From: Crotalaria pallida
Lineage: Eukaryota > Streptophyta > Magnoliopsida > Fabales > Fabaceae
Length of the DNA: 64,000 nucleotides
NCBI GenBank assembly: GCA_037953625.1
Contig: CM075653.1
Span: 95,149,639-95,213,638 of the forward strand
Direction: 5' to 3'
The position numbers and the translations under genes were made by a program. Positions 42,541-54,410 of the stretch are shown piece by piece; within the stretch, counting starts at the first letter, position 1, and each line of letters opens with the position of its first letter. The notes below the pieces were generated by a model that was given only the letters and a program-made list of their open reading frames with translations, was not told the DNA's origin and ran no database searches.

Positions 42541-44169
42541 CATTAGCCCATTTTCCTTTTATCTTTTTCTATTTAAGTGTTCCTCTTTACTAATGTTATT
42601 CTTACTTTTAATTAATTCTTAATTTGGTCATATGCTCTATATTTTAACTCTCATTACTAGCCATTAGTTATCTCCTTGTTTCCCTTATCTCACGTTTTTA
42701 TTTACTTATTATTCCTCTTTCATTACTCTATTTTGATTAATTACCCTTTTAAACTTAGCTTAGTTTCCATATCTTATTACAACATTTTATTTAACTTTCC
42801 TAACAACGTACTCTCCCTTTGTTTTAGTATCTCTTTATTAATTCCTTTTTCCGGTTATCTATTTTCTTTTACATCTAATTCACTATTTTGTTTCCATTCC
42901 CATAATCGACTCCGCACATATTCCTTGTTCCACATTCTAATCCTCTTTTATTCCATTTAAATCTTCACTTACTAATTCACTTATTATCTTTCAGCTTATT
43001 AGTTCTACTCTTTTTACCTATTACGTTTACCCTTTTATTCTTTTACTCCCAAGTTTAGTTTGTTTATCCTTAAATTCTCCCTTGGGTTACAGTGTATACT
43101 TTCTACATTTTCGTTCAATATTAACCAATTAACATCCTAAATGTACTCATTCGTTCCGAACCTTGTCCTACACGTACATATTCTATTATTCCCTAAGGTG
43201 TGGTTTGTAACACCCTGCATTTTTCCCCTACGTGCGTAAACGATTTTCGACAAAATGAACCCTGAGATTCTATTTTCAGAAAAATATTTTATGAGAAAAA
43301 GAAATAAAGTGTTGACTTTCAAAGATTTTTATAAACCAAAAATGTTTTTATAAATAAGAAGTGAATGATTTTGTTGATTTGATTTTTAAGAAGTGAAGTG
43401 TGGTTTTTTCTAAAAAGTGATTCTTATTTGAATTGAAGTTTTTGAGTTGTTAACTTGGAAAATTTGTAACTTTTAAACCGTAACTCGGATATTTATGATC
43501 TTTATATCAAAACGATCGTCTTGAAACATAGATTTTAAAAATGTAATTTTCAGATTTTTCTGGGTGGTTTTACAAAAATTTACTTTCAGAATTAAGAAAT
43601 ACGAATTTTGGAAATGGTATTTTTAAGAAAATGAATTTATTGATTTGGCTTGAAATTTTGTGTGATGAGTGCTTGATTTAATGTGTATGTGTTGTGTGAT
43701 GCATGAAACTAAGTGTGTGAATAAGAATTCTTTGAATTAATTGCCTTGTTGTGTAAATTAATGAATTTGAATAAATAAGATTAAGAAAATAAAATGTGAA
43801 ATGTGTATATATTTGTGTGTGTGCTACGGTATGTATATATGTGTATGCTATACATGTGTGTATGTGTGTATATATGTGTGTATACTTGTGTGTGTGTGTG
43901 AGAGCTAGGACTAGAAGCTTGTAGACTAAGGAATTAGAAACCAACCAAATTAGTAATCAAACTAAACTAGTAACCAAGTAACCAAAACCCTAACTAAATA
44001 CTAACTAGTTAAGCCTAGAATGACCCCTAAAAAGCCTAGCCTATTCAACCTTGTCTCCTTGCATTTAATAAAATGCACCCATACAATTATTTGGAAGCCC
44101 AAAACCGCCCCTCCTCTTGTGTGTTACCAAACCTAAACCTAAGGGCAAAATGGAGAATGGTTCGTGGCC

Positions 44170-44176
44170 TATATAT
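44170..44176 (+). promoter_or_regulatory. TATA box of the M 5' LTR
   Basis: TATATAT, about 965 bp into the LTR and followed by CT-rich leader. The second copy is at 55385-55391. Confidence 0.55.
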
Positions 44177-46883
44177 GTGTGTGGCCTTAGTTCATTTTTC
44201 AATTCACCCATTTCACTTCTTCCACCAACACAAACACACTTCTAAGAGCCCCTTTAAGCTCTTAGAGAGAAAAAGAGAAAAGAAATAGAGAGAAAGAAAG
44301 AAAGAGAGAATGGTCGTGAGCTTAGAAGGAATAAGAAGGAGGTTTCAAAGCCTTATCTTTGTAGATCAAGAATGCTAGGAGCTATAAGAACCAACCCTTT
44401 TCATGGTAGGACTTGAAGATCAAGATGAAGACTTGTAATAGTTTAGATTTTTCCTTTAAGTTTATAGATCTATTTCCTTTTCTTCTTTGCATGTTTGTTT
44501 TTATAACTTGAGAGATAATTTTATGTGTTACTATTATTTAATCTTGGACTTTAAGGACTTAAAAATAATTTGTAATATGTAATCTTGTGTTGGATGTTTT
44601 CGGTTCAAAGATTTCTTGATGGATCTAATATTTTTCTAACTAAACTCTTAAAGATCTAATGTTTTTCCAACTAAAACTTTGAAGATCTAAAGGAAAACTA
44701 AGATTTTTGTGAAAACTAAAATGAATCTCTTTGCATGTCTATTTTTATTTCTTGAGACCGTGATTTATCTATGTTTATGTGATGACTTGATGAATAATCT
44801 CATGATCTAAACTTAAATTGTAAAAAGATTTAATTCTTTGGTTTTGCATGTTAAATCTTTTTACTAAATCATGATCTATGTCTATTTCTATGATTATTTG
44901 TTGAATAAAAATATAATCTAAATTTAATTTGTAAAAAGGTTTAAGTCTTTGGTCTTGCATGTTGGTTTGATGATGTTCTTATTTGATTTAAGTGTATGCA
45001 TGTTATTTTTCAAGAGAAAAGGTTGTGTTTTCCTTTTTATGTGTGTTTCGGTTTTAAGAAAAGAATTAAAGTAACAAGTTTTAAATTGATTCTTGGGTAT
45101 GAATATGTTTTGATCTAGTGTTTAATCTTGTGCATGTTTGATTTTAATGAAAAGATCATGTTTTCTTTTTTTATGTGAGTGTCACGGTTTTAAAGAAATT
45201 AAAGGAGTAAGATTTAAAATGATTCTTGAGTGCAAGCATGTTTTGATTAAGTGATTTTTGTGCATGTTATATTTTTGTAGAGGCCATTTGGCCATACTTA
45301 ATAAAACTAGGATCCATGCTTTTTGTTTTGAGAAAAGATGATGCATGTTTGTTTTAGGATTAGTTCTAGTGATTTTAGGAGTATACATGTCATTCTTAGT
45401 AATTTAAAGTATGACCTTGATTTTCATTTAAGATTAGATGATGAACTTGAAGTTTATTTTATGCATGTCTATGTGAATGGATGATGTGAATGTGTGAATT
45501 TTGTATGTTTGAAAAATGAATGAAAACCATGCCTTTTTGCATGTTGACTTTCGGCCAACCTAAAAATAGGTAGGAGGTTATATTTGTTTCTCATTTAAGG
45601 TATATGCATGATAATACCAATTAAATATAAAGATTGAAAAGTGTGTTCATGAAATAATTGAATCTAAAAGATATTGTATGTGAATCTTTGAAATGATTTG
45701 TGGGTTAAATTGTTGCTTTGGTTTTGTTAATAAAAATGAATTAAAATTGTTAATTTTCTTCTATGAGTGCTCACGGTTTTAATCATAAAAGAAAGAAAAT
45801 GACCTATTGTATTTGTTTATTTGTGCATTAAATCTTTGTCAAATTTTACATATAGGATTCGGCCAATATGAGTTTAAATGGTAGGAATATTATTTTCATA
45901 AAATAACCATGATGATAGCTATATTCCTAGGTGCATGATGACATGTGAAAGTAATGTGTGTTTCCTTTGATCTTTTGATTTTAGAAATAAAAATGAATAA
46001 GTTGATTTAATTATGTGAAAAGATTTTTGTATTGTTAATTTAATAATTCCAAGTTTTAAAATTTAATTGTGATTAGGAATTATTAATTGTAGTGATTCGG
46101 TTTTGTTGGATTAATCAAAAGATTAAGCTAAATTATTTTCTTAAGAATAATTGAATTAATTTATTAAGATTATAATTTAATCAATGATTTTAAATAATTA
46201 AAAATGTGACTTCCTGTATATATGTTTGTGAATGATTGGAATGCTTTGAAATGTGTATGTGATTGTTCTTTGTGCTGCTTGAATGTATTGAATTGAAATT
46301 GTTTTGAATTCTGTTTGTGAGATTTATTTGTGAAAAATGTTTTATTTAAAAAGAATGATTTTAACAACTTAAATTAATTTGAAATCTTTTTAAATGACTT
46401 TCTTTGATCAGTGTTTGATGATGTAGTGAAATTTGGAAATTAAATAAATTAATCTGATTGGTTTTGAAGTTTTACCTTCTTGAATTTTTATATCTGATCT
46501 AAGAAAGATTTTCAAAGAATCGATTACTTAGGATTTCATTCAATGTTTAAAGAAAATGATTTTTTCAACCAAAGTGTTTTAAATTAAGAGAAATGGATTT
46601 TGTTTTGATAAAAAGAGATTATTTTAGAAATAGTTTTAAAAAGTTTTTCTTGGAAATATTTTATTAAAGAAATAATTTGGATTTAAAACCTTTTTGGATA
46701 TTGGCAATGTGTTTTCGAAAAAGGGAATTGTTTCAAGTATTTTCAAAACGAAATAAAGAACTTATCGAAATCGTTTCTAATGCACGGGGAAAAATGTTCT
46801 AGTTCGGGTGTCGGACGCGAAAGAAACGTGGCAAGGATAGCGACTGGAAATCTTGGAAAGCTTTAGGATGTTTCGTCATCCAG

Positions 46884-46889
46884 GTGAGT
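46884..46889 (+). other. Strong splice-donor-like site in LTR M
   Basis: ATCCAG|GTGAGTGA; also at 58094-58099 in the other LTR. A candidate acceptor is CCTACTCTCAG at 52063-52073. Confidence 0.45.
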
Positions 46890-47611
46890 GAGAGTGCGGT
46901 GATCCCGTAACGTGGTTGCTCGCAATCCGAGTAGATGGATTGTGAATGTACTGCGACTTAGGCAATGTAGATATGTGTGCTAAATGTTTACTTGTTTTAC
47001 TTACATGTTAAATGTTTATTTGTTGCGCATACTTTATTCTCTTTTGAAATTGTTTGAATAATAAAACAATAATGAAATAAGACTGAAAAGAGAAGCGAAT
47101 AAGAGATATGAGAAATAATTAAGTAAGAGATAAATGATGAGTTAAGACTAAAGAGAGAATTATAAGAAACGTTTGCGAAAGAGATAAGCGCGATGCGCAT
47201 GAAACTGTGAAAGCAATAAATACGAATGAAAGAGAATAAGAAAGGAAAAGAAAAGATAATTGTAAGACGATGATGAGAAACACCTGACGAGGCGTGTAAC
47301 ACCCTAACATTTATATAGCTTAATTACTAATAATTATGTTGGTTTTAAAATAGGACTTGAAAATTTCTTTTTAAATCTTAACGAATATCCGACAGAGTCT
47401 CCTCTGTTTATCGGACTTCCCAAAAATTTAGAGTTTTCACCTGCTAACCAGTACAATCCAGAAATCATTTCAATATTTCTAAATATATTAATTAACTTTA
47501 AAAGCCCTATTTACGACATATAACAAATTCGGGCTTACAGCAATTAGATTATATCGAAAACCCAAAATAAATTAATTATAATACAATAACTAGAATACAC
47601 CCTTAACTAAA

Positions 47612-47676
47612 TTACACTCGACGGGGTGGAGTGCACTCCTGCTCGGCCAGTAATAATGCAAGCTCAAACTCGGTAC
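47612..47676 (-). other. Predicted short leader exon of LTR L
   Basis: Frame TEFELALLLAEQECTPPRRV to TAA, as in element H. Confidence 0.4.
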
Positions 47677-47959
47677 CTGAAAAATGTTAAGGGAGTGAGC
47701 ATTGCACATGAAACAGAAATGCAGTTTCCAGATAGACATAATAAATTCACTAGGCCAAGCACAAGTATTAAATAAATCAAACAACACATAATTAAGCAAC
47801 CATAATCAGATTCCAGTTATAATCATTCCATAAGTCTTAATTAATTCAGATTCCCCTTAACGCACAATTAAATAGTAATAATTCCAAATTCCATAATTTC
47901 ATTGCTCATTTCCATTATCCATTAGATATACCATTTCCTTTTCCTTAATTTCCATTTAC

Positions 47960-48260
47960 CTTTGCACCACCAGGAATTGATGCACCTGCTAGGCAATTCG
48001 GCACCTACTAGGGACTTTAAACCTGTCAGGACTGAGACACTCATTAGGCATCACCCGTTAGGACAATGCGGTTTATTTTAATTAATATTCAATTGCCATA
48101 AATTTTTCCAATTCACATATTATTATTTAGGTGGTTATGCAGTGGGATTGATCCTTTGGCGCACCGACGCCTAACGGGAATTTAGGACCTAATGGGCAAT
48201 TAGCCTGACAGGAATTTGGCCTAGCAGGCAATTCACCACCTAGCAGGGCACCTAGTGTGC
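47960..48260 (-). repeat. Short palindrome array of LTR L
   Basis: Nine-base units with CC...GG arms and a varied centre: CCTGCTAGG, CCTACTAGG, CCTGTCAGG, CCCGTTAGG, CCTAACGGG, CCTGACAGG, CCTAGCAGG. Linkers carry AATTxGG strings. Confidence 0.65.
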
Positions 48261-50927
48261 CGGCTTGCCCAAGGATCAAATCACACTACATTCCCTTTTA
48301 TTCCATATCAAAAACTCATTCACAATTTCCAATGATTATTCACACACCATTTCTTATCAATAAATTTATTCGTACAGCCAAGCAACATATATGTCCATAA
48401 AATCATTAAATCACCAACAATCACCACATATATCAAATATTCACATATAGGGCCACATTCCAATAATCACATATAGGGTAACATTCAAACATATTTATAC
48501 CATTTTATAAGCATTACTATTAAGTCTCATTTTATTTATTTTAATTTCCTAATCGCATAATTATCAAGCTCATTACCTTAGGTTCCAAATTAATTATACT
48601 AAACAAATAACTCCTAGCAAACTATTATAACTATATGGACACCCATTCTTTTGACAAGCCAATACCCACCCCCTTACCTTGCGTTTCCATAGACCTGTTT
48701 CCTTTCATAAAGCGCTGCCCAAACGTAGCGCGGTTCAGTGCTTTCGCTTGCACTAATCCTAAAGCTCCTTCGTCGTCTAACCGGTCATACAAATTAAATA
48801 ATCAATATCATTCATTTTACGAAAAGGGGACTCTAACTTGAAAACCGAGACAAATTTGTTTTCGAAAATATTTAGTTATTCCCAAATCAAAGTAACTAAT
48901 TAAAATCATCATAAATAATAATTTAATTAAAAATCGACACTAAATCACAATATCACTCATTTTCCAAAATAATAATAATAAGGTTCCAAAATACTAACTT
49001 TCTAAAACAATGTAACACTAAATAATTATTACCAAATATCATTAAAATTAGTATTAATATAAAAATTAAAACATAACATAGAGCAATTAGAAAAGTATTA
49101 GGGGTTTACCCTCAAATCCGATATTCGAAGCAACACCGATAACAAGGATGGTTGGGTCCTAGCTCCTTCAATGGTCACGGTCACAGCGGTACCGACTTCG
49201 GTTGACAACCAATAAAAAAAACACGCTGAGAACTCCGATCCCTGTGATGTCGGTGCAAGAGGTTAGGGCAGCAGCTCCTTCAAACGCACCCCATGGCTGT
49301 GACGGTGCCAGATCGGTGGCCCACGGTGGTGATAGCAGCGACAATACGAACTTGAAGAGAGGAATGAGATGTTGGCGGTGCTCCACGGTGGCAGCAGCAG
49401 CAGCAAAATCAATGGCGGCGGCACAGCAAACAGTGGCGACTCGCATGGAAGGAGAGGGAGCTAGCAAGCTTCAATTACATGAACTAAGGAAGGATGGCAG
49501 TTGTGATGGATGGCTACACACGAATCAATGGTGGCAGCAAGACCAGTGGTGGCAGCGGTGGTTCACGACCACAAGAAAGAACACGCGCGGGCGCGCGACA
49601 GAGGGACAACGAAGATTGCGATTCACGGGGCGGCGGCGGCACGAGTTGGGGCCCGAGACTGAGAGGGAGGAGACGCGGCGAGAGAGAGAGAGAAACAAGG
49701 CGATGGCAGCGACGGCTCTGCTGGGAGGAGAGAAAGTTGAAGCGCCGGAGGGAGAGAGAATGGAGGGAGGGTGTGGCAGCGGCTTCACAAGAAGAAGGAG
49801 GACTTATGGTTGATTGGCCCCTCCTTTGCACACAGCACGTTTTCTTAACCTTTTTTTTTATACATAAGTAGATATAAATATACTAATATAAATACAAATT
49901 GTTTTTAAACCCAAAATACTAATAGTAAGATTTAAACATATACTTACATTTATTTATTTATGCAATCAAGTCTAAATAAATACCACTAATATAATTTTAA
50001 ACAATGATTAATAATATAGGGAAATTACAAAGTTAGTAATTTGAAATATTAAAACAAACTATTTATTTAATAATACATCAAAAGCAAGGTGAAGTATGTG
50101 GTGTAAAGAATATATATTTTTCAAACAAGGTATTTACTTTAATTGAACCTACTTTAAAGTATATATATAAAATATTTCAATAAAAATTAATATAAGGTAC
50201 TTGAGGGAAACAACCAACGCTTTAATAATTTTATATAAAAATTAACCATTTAATTTGAAAAAATTCAAAATTTATAATACCAAAGAAAATCAGGATGTTA
50301 CAAGGCGAGCGGAAGCGTGGTGATGATGAGCGATGCTGATGGTGCCATGGAGCCACCAGTGCTCCTGTAAGGAGATCCCTGAAGTAGCAAGTACAAGACG
50401 ACTCTCAGAGAGAGACTCCTGAGATGATGATGATGATGCTGCTGAGCCATGATGCTGGAAAAGATGCTGATGATGCTGATGAGCTGATGAGAATAATGCT
50501 GAGACGCACGAGAAAGTGATTTGAGGCAAGATGCCATTAAGATTTTAGGGGGAACGGATTGCGTTTAATGGTCGGGCTTCATTGAAGGGATGCATCAAAG
50601 ACGAGCCGACTGTTAGGACTAAGCCGCTAATTAAGACGCTAAAACTATAAAAGACTTTAAAAGACATTTACAAACACGGTGAGGTATGAGTGTCGTATCG
50701 AAGTAGTGGAGAGGAAGATACTATGGGTATCTGCGGATACTCGGGTGGGGATTGCATGAGGGGAAGACGATGACGGTGAAACGTCAAGAAGTCTAGAGTA
50801 CTTTCTAGGCAGAACGAACTCCACATGTGGCGTACTAACGTGGTAGGGACTGGGTCCAATTTCATGGCAAGTTCTGCACCGGAACTAGAATTGTATTGTC
50901 ATCCCCTTGAATGCAAGTCTAGAACAG

Positions 50928-51455
50928 TGAGGGCAAGCCTTAGTCCCACATTGGCTGGTAAGGTGAACGAAGCATACCTGATATAGGGTGTGGATACCTT
51001 ACCTCACGTGGACGCGTTTTGGGGCTCACTTTTAGTGTGAGACCGGCCAAGAGCAAAACTGTGAGGGTGAAAGATGCCCAAAGCGGACAATATCCACGTG
51101 GCGGTGCGCTGGGTCCCAGTGCCCAGTACCGTATGGCTGGCTGGGGCTGGGCTGTTACATTTGGTATCAGAGCCAGGGCCGGGTCGGTGTGCCAACGGGG
51201 ACGTTGGGCCTCCAAGGGGGGTGGATGTAAGGGCAAGCCTTAGTCCCACATTGGCTGGTCAGGTGAACGAAGCATGCCTTATATAGGGTGTGGATACCTT
51301 ACCTCACGTGGACGCGTTTTGAGGCTCACTGTTAGTGTGAGACCAAGAGCAAAACCGTGAGGGTGAAAGATGCCCAAAGCGGACAATATCCACGTGGCGG
51401 TGCGCTGGGTCCCGGTGCCCAGTACCGTACGGCTGGCTGGGGCTGGGCTGTTACA
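50928..51455 (+). mobile_element. TRIM element (0.53 kb) inside the M 5' LTR
   Basis: Two direct terminal repeats of about 230 bp (50928-51159; 51226-51455) flank a 66-bp interior made of little more than a primer site (TGGTATCAGAGC, 51162-51173) and a purine tract (CCAAGGGGGGTGGA, 51212-51225). Each LTR has a TATATAG or ATATAG box and ends GCTGTTACA. I count eight substitutions and a 4-base indel between them. The first LTR begins TGAGGGC where the second has TGTAAGGGC, so its very end is damaged and the target repeat cannot be shown. The other M LTR lacks it near 59110. Confidence 0.92.
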
Positions 51456-52227
51456 GGGACTGGAACGGGGCATTTGTGATTGCCGCTGAGAGCGTGCCTG
51501 ATTATATGATATGAATGAATGATATGAATTGAATTGATTTGAGGCTGTAGTCCTCCTGGTCTGGGACCATTTGATTGTGAGACAGCTGTCGTGCCCGCGT
51601 GGTAAAGGTCCTGTACCCTGTTTGCTTCCGACTAGGTTGGGTGGATGACCGAGGAGATGTAGACGTGTGTGACTTCCTCAATGATGATGTTCCCCCCATC
51701 ATTGAGTGAACCGGAACGATAAAACTTAAAAGACTAAGATGTATCAAAGAAAAGTACAATAAAAGATATTAAGCGTTGAGTAAAATTTATAAGAGAAGTT
51801 TGAGAACAATTTGTGGAATAATTATTAAATCTTGAGGCAACGATCGAAGAAAGAATGGAAAAGCGTTTCGGAAAGGTTAAGAGAAGTTGTGACGCAAGCG
51901 TAATGAATGATTTGGCTATGAGTGATGATATTTATATGTTTGAAATATTATGATATGTGTGTTATATGTGATTCATATATGCTATGTGCATTACATGTTA
52001 CGTATGTTGATGATGTTTAGTTATGTTGTTTTATTATATTATCTATCTATCTTTGTATTCAACCTACTCTCAGACCGCAAGGTCAACCCGTTAGTGTTCG
52101 GAACACTGACTCTCTCCTACCATGTTGTCGTATCGGCAATAGCTGATATTGCAACTGGTAGATGGCATAGCGTGTAGCGAATCACCTATGTACCTGCAAG
52201 GAGGAGCATAGACGTTTGTTCTTGACG

Positions 52228-52329
52228 ATGGCATTCGGAGGAAATCCCTGGGGCAGCGAACGAGGGCAACTCTACTTGCAATTGGAGAGCTTGGGCAGCC
52301 AAGATCCGGAGTTAGACGACAAGTCTTAG
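52228..52329 (+). other. Candidate small reading frame near the end of LTR M (33 codons)
   Basis: ATG GCA TTC GGA ... to TAG, giving MAFGGNPWGSERGQLYLQL and an acidic end. It is identical at 59894-59995 in the other LTR. The position, after a possible acceptor, resembles the exon of LTR K, but two LTRs of one insertion cannot show selection. Confidence 0.2.
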
Positions 52330-52715
52330 GGAGTATGACTAGAAGGTAGGTAATCCCCCTGAGAGCATTGTACTCCATTGTAAGTTCTTAGTTACCTTAG
52401 CTCTATCATACTGTACCCCGGTAAAAGTTTTATTCCACACTGATGTTTTTGAAACCAGTAATTGGGCTGTTGTAATTAAATGATGTTTTTGAAAACGAGA
52501 TTCAAAGTGCGGTGTCTTGTGACATCTCGGTTTGGAACTTGAAAGTTTTTATGCAATATGAGAACATTAGTTTTTATATGTAACTATGTTTTGAAAGTCC
52601 AAATGTTCTCATCTTGTGTAACACTTGTTTTAAAAAAAACAATGGCCCTAATTTTCACTACTTTGAATTTAAGTAACGGAAGTTTTCAAGTTGCCGAATC
52701 GGGGTGTTACAGTTG

Positions 52716-52727
52716 TGGTATCAGAGC
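52716..52727 (+). other. Primer binding site of element M
   Basis: TGGTATCAGAGC, four bases after the 5' LTR. Confidence 0.95.
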
Positions 52728-54400
52728 AATGGTTGAACTAAGTAACTATATGCATGGACCTACATACTCTGCTGTGTGTCTCTGTGTGAATTAGTATTAG
52801 GATTGCGATAGATAAGAATAGGAACGCTCAGAGTGTGCTGATGCTTTCTTGAAGTGTGTCAGTTTTCGTCTACAGCGGGAACAAGGAGCAGAGACCAATA
52901 TCGATGCATAATTCGAATTTCCTTTCGTTGAGCTCATCTTTGATATGAACCCCTTTGTTTGTGATGACCCTTAACCTATGAGATCTGTCTCGTGACTAGA
53001 ACCTCTCTTTTCTTAATTGAAACTTTTCTTGTGTAGACCTTATGCATTGCCAAATTGCTTTGGCATGACGTTTGAAGAAGCCTTTTCTGAAAACTTAAAC
53101 CATTGTTTTGACGAAGCCTTGATTGCTAATGAACCCAAAGTCTACTCTTTTGATCTTTGACAAGACATCTATTCTTTCCTAGAACCTTGTTGAGAATTTG
53201 GGGTTCTGACACCTAGTATCGGTCAAGTAAATAGTTTTAGAATGGAGGGTCAGTTGTGAAGTGATGTTAGGCAAGTGTTGGAAGGACCAAGGAAAATAAG
53301 GAGTAGTAGGTATGAATTAAGGGAAGCATGAGTCTTGGAGAAAATAGGAGTATCCTTGGAGTCTTAGAGGGGTGGTGAGTTATGTAAAGTGATTAGGATT
53401 ACGAATTTTGATGCCGGATTGGTTAAATTAATGGTTTAGGTGGTGATAAGATGAGGAAGAAATTAAGGTGATGCTTAGAACTCAGAGTCATAAGTGTCTT
53501 AATTTGAGTTGTAAAAACGGTTAGATAGAGGTAAATAAGTGATGATCTGGTAGAGTCGAAGTGATAAGGTGATGGAATATGTGGTTAGAATCCCTAAGTG
53601 CTGACTCAAGGTTAGGTAAAAAGTTAGGATTTGATGTGGTAATGGATACTAGGTCTTTAAATTGAGAAATCCTAATGGTTTAGAATGAGAGGGAAGTTGT
53701 GAAAAGTGGAAAAAGGTTTAGAGTGGCCTAAGTTATATGATTAAGTGGTTGAGATAAGAGTAAGGTAGTGTGTGTTTCTTGAGGATTAGTGGTTGATAGA
53801 GTAAGAGAAGGATTTAAAAAGTGGCTATAGGAGTCTGATAAGGACAATTATTTGGTAACATGTAAGGCAATCAGAGGATGGAGTGAAGCTAAGTGATGGG
53901 AAATTTGGTAAGAATTGATCGAAAAGTGGTGAAGGATAGGAGTGTTTAGAGGTTAAGTCCGTGATAATGAGCATGGTATAGAGATATGGAACATTTAAGT
54001 TGGGGAGTAGTTGGAAACGTGAAGTCTTGAAGAGTAGCTCGTTTTAGGCTTGAACTGATTAGAAGAGTCTAATCCCGAGTGTGCTAGTGTTTTGACCCCA
54101 AATGAACATAACCTTGTTACCTTTGAACACTGTTTTGATGCCTTTGAACCCCTCAGTCCTTTGTTGTCAATGAAATTGTGATTGTTTTTACCCCACCCTA
54201 TTGTTATTGAAAGTCCTTTGAGGGATTACTTTTGCAAGTAATCCGTCCGATTCATTTGAAAAGGCGACGAATAGATGGTACGTGTTCGAAGATGCGACGA
54301 TTGTTGCGGTTAAAGAAAGAAGGAATTTCTTCAAGAAATTACGCGTCCACGGATTCGGTAGACTCTATACGGCATTTCTCGAGGACGAGAAATCTTCAAG
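52728..54400 (+). other. Non-coding interior of element M
   Basis: 1.7 kb with no frame longer than about 78 codons and no recognisable Gag or Pol. The last 60 bases (CTCGAGGACGAGAAATC) resemble the pre-purine-tract segment of Gypsy elements. Confidence 0.75.
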
Positions 54401-54410
54401 TTGGGGAGAA
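54401..54410 (+). other. Polypurine tract of element M
   Basis: TTGGGGAGAA next to the 3' LTR; weaker than the GGGGGAG tracts elsewhere in the window. Confidence 0.7.

Larger units (their letters stand above)
47295..50302 (-). mobile_element. Solo LTR L (same family as element H)
   Basis: 3.0 kb, with target duplication AGGCG at 47290-47294 and 50303-50307. The homologous place in the other M LTR (near 58500) reads GACGAGGCGAGCGG without it, a direct empty site. Short exon at 47612-47676, donor at 48673-48677. The ends match H closely; the GC-rich block (49100-49850) and the palindrome region (47960-48260) do not. Confidence 0.95.
43206..52711 (+). repeat. 5' LTR of element M, with two nested insertions
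   Basis: TGTAACACC...GGGGTGTTACA, 9.5 kb with LTR L and the TRIM, about 6 kb without. It has a TATATAT box at 44170, GT/TA-rich stretches at 43800-43900, a strong donor-like CAG|GTGAGT at 46884, and a long AT-rich leader with no convincing gene. Confidence 0.93.
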
